Assembly (NCBI GenBank): GCA_031310005.1
Contig: CM062382.1
Span: 682,001 to 746,000, forward strand
Direction of reading: 5' to 3'
DNA from: Dactylellina haptotyla
Lineage: Eukaryota > Ascomycota > Orbiliomycetes > Orbiliales > Orbiliaceae
DNA: 64,000 bases
This document shows positions 1 through 11,935 of this stretch, piece after piece (the first letter of the stretch is position 1; each line of letters opens with the position of its first letter). Made by a program: the position numbers and the translations under genes. A model generated the notes under the pieces. The model made no database searches and was not told where the DNA came from. It worked only from the letters and a program-made list of their open reading frames with translations.

Positions 1-1098
1 GCTTCACTTTTCTTCCTTCTGGAATTTTTATTTTTTTTTGATTTTCGATCGTTTTTATATTTTACCCTCCCACACCCCCCATACTACATAACCTTGCACT
101 TGCCCTCGTACCTGTCGACACTCCCGCTTCTACATCTGTCAACAAGGTGAAGGGGCTTTATTATTTAGTACGAAAAAGTAAGGACATCAGAGAAAAACCA
201 CAAAAGATCCGACCAGGTCTTTGATAAGTGGAGGCAGCGGTTTCTTCAACATTTCTTTCTTCAAGCGACCATTCATTAACCATTTTCATCTTGTACTTTT
301 CCCACCCTTTTGCCCTGTCCGTCGCACCGTTCGCTGCTGCTTCATATGAACATCATTTCTTGAGCATTCCTTCGCGGTATAAACAACACGTACCGCCCTC
401 CTCATAATCACTATCACTTTCCCTTTTTTTGATATCGTCGAGAGTTTCGTTCAGTCTCTTTTCTCTTGCTTTCGTTGGCGACTCGAGTGTGTTTATGCTT
501 CACCTTCTTCGTCCGGGGACATTTTTTTCTAACTGTGGCTGAAGAGCTTGCAAAAGAACAGGGGCCAGTCCTTCCACCAGCATCATCGAGCATCGGTTGG
601 CTTTTTTTTTTCGCAAACACCCAAACCAACAAATTCTACTCCCTCTCTCCACAACTCCGAAAATTTAATTTTCTTCAAAGTACAAAAGTTCCGGACGCGA
701 ACGCAACCAGTCGGATCCACCAGGATTGAACTTTTCAGGCCGAGATTCGTGGGAACACAAAGCAATCGCAAGAGGACCGCCTGTGCACCGCATTCGACTC
801 TTTTTGGTTACGTCGTTCTTCGTGTTGGGGGCACCGTCTACATTCGATCACCTCGACCGCACGCTTTTTGACGTCTCATTCCCTCGTAAACCAACATATA
901 TATTCTCGCTCGCTCGCTCGACCTACCTGCCGCAAAGTAGACTCGAACTCACTCCGTGAAAGTGACTTGAATACTGATGTAAGTCGATGCACCTCCTTAC
1001 CCCTCCTTGGCCTGGTGCGATTCCGCCGCCGGGTGGCGAAGGACGATTCGAGCAAACGAGCAAACGGAGAGCTAACACGTCGTCGCCTCGCTGCAGCC
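1..1098 (+). promoter_or_regulatory. Upstream region and probable 5' leader of the DUF8032 gene
   Basis: No convincing coding sequence is seen. The stretch is rich in pyrimidine tracts, as in long fungal 5' leaders. A good donor (GTAAGT) at 979 and an acceptor (CTGCAG ending at 1096) could define a 118-nt leader intron ending two bases before the proposed ATG at 1099. This is inference from motifs only. Confidence 0.4.
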
Positions 1099-3694
1099 AT
1101 GAGAATCAGTATCGACACTTTTTAAACTTATATTTTATACCTTAATTTTAAACAACGTGGAGCGAACTCAAGTTCAAAGTGGTGGTCGCACCGGATCCGC
1201 AGGTGTGGGAGAGACTTCAAACCTTCACGTGCAATCTTTGAACCAGGCACCAGGACGATACCAGCCCGGCGCTATCAGTCTGCCCCAGCAGTTGTATCAA
1301 AGACAACAGCAGGAATCTTTGAACTATTATAATCACCCGTCGCCCGTGAGCGTGACTAGCGTCTCAGAAAACCCTTACATTAATCAAGGTGGGATTAACC
1401 GCTTCCTTTTATTTTTTCTGCCAGTAGACGGAGAAGGGGTGGGTGTGGACCTTGCATGGAAGAAAGGGGCCAGTGGAATGTGCGTGTGCCACGCAGTGTT
1501 CCCCAGGTTTCCACGTCTTGTCACTCGAGGACCTGCTTGGCCCGTGCGGACGAGAAGGGCAAGAATGGAGGGAGAGAGGAAGAAGGGGAGAAGGGGACAG
1601 GGTTCCCTTGAGAACTGGAAATCCGTTCATAATGGTGCGACTACCTGCTAACATATTATCTCTTCGTCCTGACCGCAGACCCCGAAGCGAACGAGCTTAT
1701 GGCAACTCACATGAATCGACCTCACCAATCCTACCCCCCAATGTATCATACGCCGCAGAGCAACTCGCCGACGTCGGTGGCCTCCCCGGGGGCGGGCGAT
1801 CACCGGTCGGTGTACTCTGCGCAGCACATCCCGCAGCAGCTCTATGCCTACCCGCAGACATACTCACTCCCGCCCAGCCAGCAGAGCCCGTATCCGTCGG
1901 CCCAGCATATGACCAGCCAACCGCTGCTGATGTCCCAGCCAGGCGCCACCGCCATGACGCATCATCCTGGCATCCCCCAGCATCAATCTCCAACTACAAA
2001 GTTCTCGCAAGCTCCAGTTCACAGGCCGCAGCAGCAGCAGCAGCAGCAGCACAACGCTGGCCTGCAACAGCCTCCGGCGAACCACAATAACCCGATCAAT
2101 AACAACCACGCCGGAGCCGCTGGTAACAGCGTGAACCCCAGCGCGGCCCCAGGCCCAATTCCCGCTACTACACCCCTCGTTGTCCGACAGGATAACAATG
2201 GCGTTCAGTGGATCGCATTCGAGTACTCGAGAGATCGCATCAAGATGGAGTACACCATCCGATGCGACGTTGAATCCGTAAACGTAGACAGTCTGAGCCA
2301 GGAATTCAAGCAAGAGAACTGCGTGTACCCGAGAGCGTGCTGCCCCAAGGATCAGTACCGAGGAAACCGTCTCGTTTACGAGACTGAGTGCAACACCGTC
2401 GGTTGGGCGCTGGCCGAATTGAACCCACCCCTCCGTGGAAAGCGTGGTTTGATTCAGCGAGCGGTTGACAGCTGGAGAAACTCGAACCAAGACCCCAGAC
2501 TTCGAAGCCGTCGAGTGCGCAGAATGGCGAAACTTAACAATAGAAAGGCGGTCCATGCTGCGTCCCAGCAACTGAACGCCGGTTCTCCGGTTCATGCGGG
2601 CCAAATGCCACTCGGTGTGAAGACACAGGGCGGTATGGGCCAACCAGGACAAGGTATGCACGATGGCAGTCCGATTGCCGGTAACGGTGATATGAATGGC
2701 ATGCTCCGCCCCCAACATTATCAAGCTAACTCTCCTTACGTTGGAGTCCATCCCCACGCCCACATGGGTGCAGCCGGACCAAATTCCAGGACTCCATCGG
2801 GTCACATGTCTCCTGCTACCGCTGGTGACTATACCAACGGCCATCATCACCCCCATCAGGGAACCCCAAATTCTGCCGATAGCATGCACGCCCGTCATGT
2901 TTACCAGCCCTACCCCCCTGCATACCCAAGCGAGCCCACAAACGGTGCATCCATGCCCCCTTCCATGCACGATGTGATGGATGGAAATCTCGGAAACCCG
3001 CAGATGGGACCCACCGCCACATCCCAATCCACCACCGTCTCCACATCCGCTCCTGCTGCGGCCCTCCAGAACCCCACTACCTCTGAGCAGACCCTTTTTG
3101 CAGATATCCCCGAGCACAAGAGACGGAAGTTCATCTTGGTTGATGACCCGCACCGTGGATCGCGAGTCCGCGTCCGCGTCATGTTGGACAATGTCGATAT
3201 GGACGAGATTCCAGATTCGTACAGGAAGAGCAATAGCGTCTACCCAAGAAGCTACTACGCACGACAAATGCCAATCCCAGAGGAGAGCTCTGGCACAGTC
3301 GTTGGCGATAGCATCCAGATCCAAATGATGGATGGTAGCAATTTGGATGTCAGCACCCCTCCACCAACAAAGATCCGAAAGGATAAGGAAATCGCATTGA
3401 ACGACCTCGGCTACCGCATGAGCTGGAGCCAGAGCCGTGTTTTCGCTGGCCGAACTATGTTCCTCCAGAGAGCTCGTAAGTAGCTTTGAGATACCTTCCA
3501 ACTATCTATTTTGGAGACGGTCCATGGCTAACTTTGCCAAATTAGTTGACGCCTACCGCAATAAAATGCGATGCGCTTTGATTGCCAACGGTCAAGACGC
3601 CACAGCTGTTGCCCCACACCTGGAAACTCGTGTAGGCAAGAGGAAATGGCTCGAGAGGAACCGACGATCCAAGGCCAGCTCCACTAGGGATTAA
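1099..3694 (+). CDS. DUF8032-family protein with two related half-domains
   Basis: Model: join(1099-1108, 1173-1388, 1679-3475, 3546-3694), 723 aa. Introns 2 and 3 are well supported: CTAAC before the acceptor at 1678, and GTAAGT at 3476. The first exon (10 nt) is inferred; it is the only nearby ATG that splices in frame into the coding stretch starting at 1173. ATG 1699 is a conservative alternative, but reading continuity across intron 2 argues that the upstream exon is coding. The N-terminal half is Q/P/H-rich with a polyQ run near 2030-2050. A conserved block (about 2200-2530) holds a CVYPRACC motif. A second, related block (about 3110-3620) holds SVYPRSYY and ends in a basic tail. The family is widespread in Pezizomycotina and of unknown function; a transcription-related nuclear role is only a guess. 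Confidence 0.8.
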
Positions 3695-5816
3695 ACTCCG
3701 TCATAGCGATGCGATTCCTTCCAGTCGAGTCGATAATTAATGGAGAATCGATATCTGAAGTTTTTATTTTGCAGTTTTTATTTCCTGTGGTCGGTACATT
3801 TCCTTATCTCTAAAAATATTGTCTGGGTATCATCAGTGGCGGATAAAATTGGTTCCTCTTTAGAATTTCTATTTGCAGCCCGAGATGCGCATATTCCCCC
3901 CCAATGCGTACCTACCTCTCGTAATCCGGGTTCCTCCTTTTGACTCTTTTTGCATTTACATTTTTTCTTGTTTTATTGTTAACTTGCATCTTCATTACTG
4001 CATTTTCTCAAAGCAGAATGAACCCATTTCCTTTTTTCCCTCTTGTATTATCAGAGTCGTGTAAACATCTCTTTATCTTTTTTCTCATGACCACGGAACG
4101 GCTTTTTTTGTTATTTTTTATCTTTATTTTTTTTCTGGGTATTTATCCTATCCTGGGTGTTCACTACGGTATATATCCTTCTCCATTATTTTTTTTCGTT
4201 TTCTCATCCCTCGCTCTGCTGTTTTCTTCTATCTTAATCCCCCACCCTCGTCACGAAGCTACCGCATTTCCTCAGCGCCCGTCCAAACGGTTTAGCACGC
4301 GCGTGTCAGCCTTTTCCCCTAAAAGAACAAAAGCATGCTTTTCCTTCCTCCTCCCCTAAAAACTACGGCCTCGGATCAAAGCTGGTTTTTCATTCGAGAG
4401 AGAACAAGAATGGTTCTTTATGATGTGTAATTCTATAACGGAGGGTTTTGATAGATTTCTTGTCTTTTACTTTAACTACTCTCTTTTACTCACTAGTTTC
4501 TTTCTACTTTCTCTGTGGTGGAAATTTGTACTCCATGGATCCGGCCTTTTTTGTAACAATAGTTTTCAAGACTATTCACGCAAAACGGACGGTTCCAGCA
4601 ACCTCTTGTACCTTTTTCTTTATTCTTATCTTCTTGTAAAAAATTAATTTATAAAATCTTTTTTTTTGCTCATAGTCTTTGTGTGCGCTTTACTTCTTCG
4701 GTGGAAAAAGTTATCTTGCGTTTTCCCCTTTCTGACGTCATCGACAACTTTCACCGAAACCCATCTTATCCTTATCCTTTATCGAGAGCGAAAGAGAGAC
4801 AGTTACAAACCCTTTTGCGAGTCCTTTTCTCCCGTTTCAAAACAAAAATAAAAGATCGAAAAAGATATATCTGGTTTCTTGTGCTTTTCGCTAGTTCCGC
4901 GCTCTCCCGTTTCTTCTGGACGGTTGTCCTATATCATCATTACAAGCAGCATATAAATAACCTGTAGTTAGAAATAATGTCAATGGAAATGATTCGGATA
5001 AACTACCCCAATCGGGAACTCAACTTAGAAAGGAAATTTCTTGGGAGTTGGTATATTAACAGCCGCCGGGTCACTTTCCAACATTCGGATCTCAATACGC
5101 CGAGTACTTATAAACGACGTTTATCCTAATACTCACGGACGCTACAGTCCTTACCATTGGTAAGTTTGAGTATTCTAAATGTATTTCCAACCCTTGTTTA
5201 CTCAGTGGGTGATAGAATATGGATCATTGGAAGTGATATCCGAACATATGATCTTATTATTTCTTAGAATAAGTCCTCCAACTTACCGGACTAAGGAGGA
5301 ATTCGAAACCCTGGATACCTAATCTGAAACCCCATGGCCTCACTATCTCCAGTAACTAGCCGCCTGCTATTAGATCGCATTTCGTGACAGCTGTTCACAG
5401 TGGCAGTGCTGTACAGATTTATTGGAATTTCCGGCACAAGCTAAATCGATAAGATCGACATCGAGGCTAACCGAACTTGTGTTAGATCCATCTTGTGTGC
5501 TAAGCCGGATCTCAAATTCAAGCTTTTTGTTAGTGGCTCAGAAATTCGCTGCACGCCGAATGATTTAAGATTCTGCTACGCACGATGATGATATCCAGAA
5601 GCATGGTCGATGATTCATTTGTAGTAATTGCCGGATCCAAACTGATCGTTCGTCAGCTTGGAATCCGGTTGGCGGGGTAGCATGGACGCACTCGCTCTCA
5701 TCTACAAAGGATATATAAGAAGGAGGTGTTCTCCGTGGTCTTCTTTTTGAAAGGAAGAGTATTCTAAGATCATAAAACAATATATTTCGGCTATTGAAGG
5801 GGCCTGAGCTAGAACG
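3695..5816. other. Intergenic region, AT-rich
   Basis: The first part (to about 4900) is very T-rich and probably holds the 3' UTR of the DUF8032 gene. The open frames there are T-rich and lack conserved features. From about 5000 the composition is more balanced; no gene, RNA or repeat was recognised. The last 200 bases are the probable promoter of the O-methyltransferase. Confidence 0.5.
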
Positions 5817-7259
5817 ATGGCTACAGATACGGCAAATGTCAATGTTCTCTTACAAGAGATCCAGGCGAAGGGCAAGGAACTCGATCCGAAAGACGACCAA
5901 AGTAGAAAAGCGTTGTTAGCTTCAGCACAAGCACTTGTGGCAACTCTCGAATCGCCAGCAGAGAGGATTGCAAAGATTGCATGGCATGAGGTTGGTTGGA
6001 ATGTGTTGGATTCCTTGGATATGCATTGAGTGGGAAAACGATGTGCTAATTATTGGACCGCGCGAAGCCGCTCGTCAGTGCTACCGTCCGAGTGTGTGTC
6101 GACTTGAAGCTCTTTGAAAAGCTGCAAGAGGATGGTGGAAGCGCCAAGAATGCCGAACAGCTTGCAAAGATGACGGGATCCGATCCTAGGCTTTTAGGTG
6201 CTCGAGCACATTATACTCCCCAATGAATACCACTGTGTACTTGCTGATAGTTTTCAGAACGATTCCTTAAACAACTCGCGGCTGCCGATATCGTGAAAGA
6301 GACCAATGCGGATGAATATGCCCCGAATGCTATTTCGACTTTGTTGGCTTCTCCACCGGCTCAGGGTGTTATTATCAACGTGTGAGTTTCATACATATAG
6401 TATTTATATCGCCTACTAGATTGCTGAGAGGAACCAGATATGACGCCCTGGCTGTCGCAAATTCTAAAATTGCCGAGTTCTTCCAAAAGACGAAATACAA
6501 GAATCCGACGGATAAGGGGAATAGTTCCTGGACTTTCTCCCTGGGCGCCCCGCTGCATTACTTCGACTGGGTGTTTTCACCGGGCAACGACCGCCAGGTG
6601 GAGGCCTTTCAGAATTGTATGAAGTTCAAAACACTCGGGAAGAAATGGTTTGAGATGGTACCTGTTCAGGAATTATTCGCGGATTTCAAAAAGGACGACT
6701 CGGATGCTGTTCTAATGGTGGATATTGGTGGCAATGCCGGTCATGATATTTCGAACTTCCACAAAGCCTGGCCAGATCAACCGGGTCGTTTAATCGTCGA
6801 GGATCTGCCAGATCTGATCAAGGGTCTGGACAAAGAAGCTCTAAAACCTGTCGAAGCGCTAGGGCATGATTTTTTCAAGCCCCAACCTATAAAGGGAGCA
6901 AAGGCATATTTCTTGAAGATGGTTAGTTACTTCTGACTATAGCAGCTTAAGCGCACGGCTAACATGTATAGGTCCTCCACGATTGGCCTGACGATTCTTG
7001 CAAGGAAATTCTATTAAATATCAAGCCTGCACTAGAGAAGGGTTATTCAAAGATCTTGATCAATGAGATTGTTGTGCCAGATCGCAATGCTCAATGGTAC
7101 GAAACGAGTGTGGATATACTCATGATGGCAGTCCATGCTGCAGCAGAGAGGAGAGAAAAACAGTGGAGAGCTTTGATAGAGAGCGCAGGACTTCGAATTT
7201 CTAAAATATGGGAATGCGGGAGCGAACCTGAGAAATTGATAGAGGTAGAGCTCGCATAA
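5817..7259 (+). CDS. SAM-dependent O-methyltransferase (plant-type, family 2)
   Basis: Model: join(5817-5990, 6068-6197, 6258-6381, 6438-6921, 6972-7259), 399 aa, with no lesion. The N-terminal part is the winged-helix dimerisation region typical of family 2 enzymes. The SAM-binding loop reads VDIGGNAGHD (around 6718-6747). The catalytic histidine lies in LHDWPDD just after the last intron, and the acidic motif NEIVVPD follows. The last intron splits M from VLHDW, so the active-site exon is separate. Such enzymes methylate hydroxyls of small aromatic or polyketide metabolites in the cytosol. No polyketide synthase, NRPS or P450 gene lies nearby, so the substrate cannot be inferred and this may be a stand-alone tailoring enzyme. 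The donor of intron 2 (GTGCTC) is weak but gives the conserved frame. Confidence 0.9.
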
Positions 7260-7704
7260 GCTTGTGATATTACCGTGATCGAAAAGTTAGCAACTAATTT
7301 ATCAGAAACCAAAAAATCCTGATGATGATGTTATAATTGTTCAATCTGAGAAGTCCAGTTTCTAGATTTCGATACTCTTGATTTTGTGTAAGCCTCTAAC
7401 GCTTTCCATTTCGCGAATCATGCTGCGGTATAGCTAGATAATACTATACTCTTAGATGTTTAACTTGCGAACCAACACAAACTCTAATGCACGCTAGGTT
7501 TGCTTATTGTAGCCTACTGACTCAGAAAAGTAACACTGATTTATAAAATCTCAGGGGCGGGGATCCTAGAACGTAATGTATATACTCATCTTTGTTTCCG
7601 TTACCAGACACCAAACTTCTCGAATTGTGTTCCTATAGCGGGTTTCGCTTCGATCCTACTGACCAGCGCTGGTAGCCAGCCAGCTCTACATATGACCGAT
7701 AGCG
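7260..7704. other. Intergenic spacer
   Basis: 3' flank of the O-methyltransferase and promoter of the first F-box paralog. No coding or structural feature recognised. Confidence 0.5.
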
Positions 7705-9178
7705 ATGCCTCACTTACTAGAGCTTCCAACAGAGCTCTTGGAGCAAATTGTTGACGAAGCCATGTGGGATGATCAACCTAGTTTTTCAACTGAAGAGCCT
7801 CGCTTCAATGAGGCCATCAACATCGCGCTATCCTGTCGTCGGCTATATCCAATCGCGATACCGTACGCCTACTCGGTTTGTTGGATCAAATTTGTAAACC
7901 GTAGAAAAACCAAAGACCCGAAGAAGTATTTGACGTTTCTCTGCCCTCATTATTCGCCCATGGGGAAGTGCGATCCTTTTCACTTCGATATTTACAAGAA
8001 GTATGGTAAATTTGTAAGGTATGGATTTGAAACTTGAAGCCACTGATTTTGGTGAACTCGATTGGGCCGGGGGTCTTGCTTATCTATAGTGATTGGCTTC
8101 CTAGGCGCGTATAATAAATAGTCTATATTAACATGTCTTATAGGGATCTTCAAATCGAATGTGTGATAAATGGGATAAATGGTATTCAGAAACAATGGAA
8201 AGAACTTGAAGAGTTAAAGATGACGATTCCTTCTCGACTCGAACCACTTGTCTCTAGTTTCAATAACTTAAGAAGTGTGATTCTCAGATATGGGAGCTAT
8301 GATCCTATTTCGGCAGTGGATTTTATGTATACGCTCCGAACTATTATTACAACGTGTCTATCACTAAAAGTGTTGGATATTATTATACCAAAGTCCTCTT
8401 TCCGCGCAGCTAACCCTCGCTACTTTGATCTTGAATTTCTAGAGGATACTGAGGCTGATGCTCCAAGCAACTACGCTTCTCTGGGCACTGTGAAGCTGGA
8501 CCTTCGCCTTCGGGATAGGTCAGACTTATATTTAGGCTTTCTTATGATTCTTGGGAGGGTGCTCCACCGTTCTCTACGAAGTGTGAAGGAATTATGGATT
8601 TGCACTAGCTCTGCCTATGAGTCCAGTCACTTTTATGTCGATTTTCATATGCTAGTTTTGTCTAACCGTTTGGGGCTGAAGAAGGTCATTAGAGGTTTGT
8701 GGGAATTGCCGTCGTTGGAGAAGTTGGTTTGCACGAATGGGCAGAAACCCTTAGAGCTATTTAATGATTACATCTCTGGCGGGGCTACGGGTGTTAGAGA
8801 GCTAACGATGGGTGGGTTCGACGAAATATTTGAACAATACGCGGTACGTCTTATCCACATAGCCTTAATACTCGCTGGGGGCTTCAAGCTAACAAAAGAT
8901 ATCAATATGGGAGTATTTAGGTGCCGGGAATAGCGTCAACGTTTCCCCAGCTTCGTAAATTGAGGCTCGAACCTTTCAAATACAGATCTGAACGACCATT
9001 GGAGAAAATATTCGAGTTGAAGCGGTATCTACATAGTCTGCAGGAGGTCGAGGTGTTTGCACAAATTCTCACAGGGGACCCACTACGGCAGGTTATAATG
9101 GATATTTATGGTGAGGATTATCATGGTAGAGTTACAGAGGTTGGAGATGAACACTGGAAGGCTACATTTTCTTTATGA
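7705..9178 (+). CDS. F-box/LRR-like protein, tandem paralog 1
   Basis: Model: join(7705-8018, 8144-8843, 8921-9178), 423 aa. The N-terminus (LLELPTELLEQIVDEA, residues about 3-20) matches the start of an F-box, followed by a CRRLY motif. The F-box would bind Skp1 in an SCF ubiquitin ligase. The rest has scattered leucine-rich strands (for example FPQLRKLRLEPF in the last exon) that could form a degenerate LRR substrate-binding fold. Intron 1 is phase 2, just after the F-box region; intron 2 is phase 0, before the last LRR-like block. Three further paralogs with the same organisation follow on the same strand. Degradation targets are unknown. I am confident that it is a gene of this paralog family, less so that Skp1 binding is retained. 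Confidence 0.8.
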
Positions 9179-9835
9179 ATATCCCCTTTCTTCATCTTAA
9201 TTAGCGGGAGAACGATCTAACGTGACAATGTCAACGGTTTTTTTTTTTTTTTTAAAAAAAATAGGCATTATATTTAATTAATTGTGAGCGGAGCTGAAAG
9301 GTCTTGTCTTGGTGGTTTGTGACTGGCTGATCGCAAGTGTATGGATGCAATAAACGATGTCAGCAGTGAAATTGTAGGTAATAAATAGTAATACTTGAGA
9401 TTTCAGTAGTCGCACCGCTCAAGCACCTATCACCAACATAGAAGATTTGCCAGAAACCAAGATGGCATCATATATATTTTAGGCTTACTGGTCTTCGTCG
9501 CTACGCCAGCGATGTTACCTCGTGGACCCGAATTTTATTAGCTATTCCGGGGCCACAGCTGGCACAACCTCGAGCATGTTTAGTATGCCCCGCAACCCGA
9601 GCTTCCGCTGTGGCAATGCGCACTCACTTCCAACGGCGCGCTGTTTGTGGGTAACCCCACCTGCTGGGACCGGACAAACTTGCAGCTTTGCGTAAGCTGA
9701 AACGCCATTTGACTGCCAAATATTCTCAGCACCTAAACTGGGGGTATTATAAAATATTATTTGGTTTGTTATCTTTGGATGCGCAAATTTCATCCAATTC
9801 TTAGCCCCGCTAACAACTTGAAAAACAAGCTCGTG
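9179..9835. other. Intergenic spacer with T/A homopolymer tract
   Basis: Contains a run of about 16 T followed by about 8 A (about 9238-9261), which could form a small hairpin and is typical of a 3' flank. Otherwise nothing recognised. A minus-strand open frame at 9542-9991 overlaps the next gene and shows no family features. Confidence 0.5.
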
Positions 9836-11353
9836 ATGCCTCACATCCTTGAGCTCCCTATAGAGATTCTGAAAGCTATCCTTGACGAGGCTATCGGCGA
9901 TCATTCGGATGAAACGGGAAAATATCTGAACCGAGGATATTCTTTCGACACCAGTCGAGTCTGCCGCCGGTTTTACGATATTATTTTGCATCGGCGTTTT
10001 TCAGCATGCTACATTAACTTCGAACCGGAGGAATCTGACTGGGTTGTTAGATGTTTGTCTCCTCTTGGATGCCATTTACCCAAGCATGATTTGTCCAGAA
10101 TTTACACGAGTGAAGTGGGTTGTATGAAGTAAGATGGGAACTTTTCAACCGGTAGATTAGTGGGTAGTAACCATAAAACCGCTAACTATGCAATATAATT
10201 TTTATTTTAACAATAGGGCTTTGTACATTAGAGAGAAGCACCCATTTCCTAACGCCGAAAGGAAAGCTCCTGCCTTTGAACTGGCTTCCTTGTCTGAACC
10301 GGGAATACGCAAATTTCTCTCCACCTCGAACCTAATTAAACTTTTTAGCAAAAGGGCTTTGCACATTAGAGAGAAGCATCCACTTCTTAACGCCGAAAGA
10401 AAAAGATCTGCATTTAAGCTGGCCTCCTTGTCTGAGCTGGGAATACGCAAATTTCTCTCCACCTTGAACCTAATTAATTTGAGAATCGCTTCCTTCAGTA
10501 TCGACAAATGCGATCCTCTAAGCTTACTGAACGGAGTCCCATATATTTTAACAGCCTGCCTTCACCTAAAAGTTCTTCGATTGAATGTATACCACACCCA
10601 CGTTGGCTTCAAGATACCAGAGGATAATCTCGAATTATCGGGACCGGTGGCTCAATTAGAAGAACTCAATTTGTGGTTCGCTCTTTGGACCGAGAAAGAA
10701 AGTGCAATAAGTCTGTGGATCATCGAGGCCTTTCAAAAAACCCTGGATCGGTCAATTAAAACCGTCACGAAGATGTCATTCTGCTATAAGTATATCTTGA
10801 AAAAAACGGGCACGAGTGTCTGGAGGGATGGGCTGTACCTTGGGAATACTACTCCTGGCCAAGTCTGGGTACTACCTCGTCTTAAAAAGCTTACACTCTA
10901 TACCGATGCAGGTACTCTATGGGCTTTGAAAGAATATTTCTGGACCGAGTTTGAGATGTTGCACGAACTCTGTTTGAGTTGCTATGATAGCGAGGATTAT
11001 GAACTGATGAAGGTAATTCGAACTATTGATTTGCATTTTAAACAAACAGTTCTTTTTTATCTTTTTGAAATGAGACTGTTTCTAAAAAGGTAATGCTTTG
11101 CTAACGTGCGACCTTTCGAGATAAGTGGTTCGATTGGTCTAGATTTTCGAATCTTAGGTTTGTGAAATTAGTCCATCCATCGGATGTAAAGTGGTTGGAG
11201 GTTATCTTCGCCCTGAAACCTATGCTGGAAGCTTTGGAAAAAATCCAAGTATTAGACTATAGGGGTCGCTTCCGACCCACCCTCAACCGATATAGCGTAG
11301 ACCATAACCATAGCTTTACAGCTGTTGGCGGCCTGATTACCTTCTCGATCTAG
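9836..11353 (+). CDS. F-box/LRR-like protein, tandem paralog 2, with internal duplication
   Basis: Model: join(9836-10128, 10217-11012, 11126-11353), 438 aa. It starts MPHILELPIEILKAI, very like paralog 1, with a CRRFY motif after the F-box. The second intron acceptor at 11125 was chosen because it gives phase 0 and restores the LRR-like block FSNLRFVKLV aligned with paralogs 1 and 3; a CTAAC branch site lies upstream. Exon 2 opens with a 46-residue segment present twice in tandem (from 10215). The other three paralogs lack this duplication. The likely role is SCF substrate adaptor, inferred from the F-box only. Confidence 0.8.
10215..10480 (+). repeat. 138-nt direct tandem duplication inside exon 2 of paralog 2
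   Basis: Copy 1 starts at 10215 and copy 2 at 10353, a period of 138 nt (46 codons). Both copies encode an IREKHP...NAER...LASLSE..GIRKFLST segment with scattered substitutions. The copies stay similar to about 10478. Copy 1 starts exactly at the splice acceptor AG, so an AG in the same phase is also present at the start of copy 2. Confidence 0.9.
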
Positions 11354-11935
11354 CAGGCGAATTTTAGCTATGATGAGGTAGCTGTAGACGGAGAATCTTA
11401 TATTTTGGACCATATCCATACCTGGTATGAATGGATGAATAATTATGGTGGAAATAAAATTGCCAGATGGAAGGTTTCAACTTTCTGATGTTTAACGTTA
11501 TAACGCGGAGTGGAGTGGAGTATTAAAACATATATGTACATGTACTGGTAGATTTTTAATATTAACTCTCCGGATCCGTAATTTTAAGTATTTATATATT
11601 GTGATAGCCAACCTAAAAAAAAAAAGTGCACAACAGGCATTTATGATACTGCTGCAAGACCCCGATTGAAAGACAGCTGGCTCACATACTGCCATCTAAG
11701 AATGAGGAATTTCCGAGAGAGAGTAAGATATTTGAATATCGTACCACTACCAACAAATTCATACTTCACCTCCCTTCTAAATATCCTACTGTGTTGTCCA
11801 GGGCCATTTTAAGGAAGCACCCACGCTATACCCCGCCAGCTAGCCGCTACCTAGCTAATAATATAGAACACCTCAGCTCCGAACAGCTTCGTACTGAGAA
11901 GTTGTTTCCGGGAAATAAAAAGTATTCTAGGGAAA
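11354..11935. other. Intergenic spacer
   Basis: 3' flank of paralog 2 and promoter of paralog 3. AT-rich, with a short A run near 11616. No feature recognised. Confidence 0.5.

Noticed and set aside
1864-3501. 545-codon open frame on the minus strand opposite the DUF8032 gene
   Set aside because: Fully antisense to a conserved coding exon; its composition is the mirror of the sense codon usage and no domain is visible.
9542-9991. 149-codon minus-strand frame
   Set aside because: Overlaps the F-box exon of paralog 2 antisense and shows no family feature.
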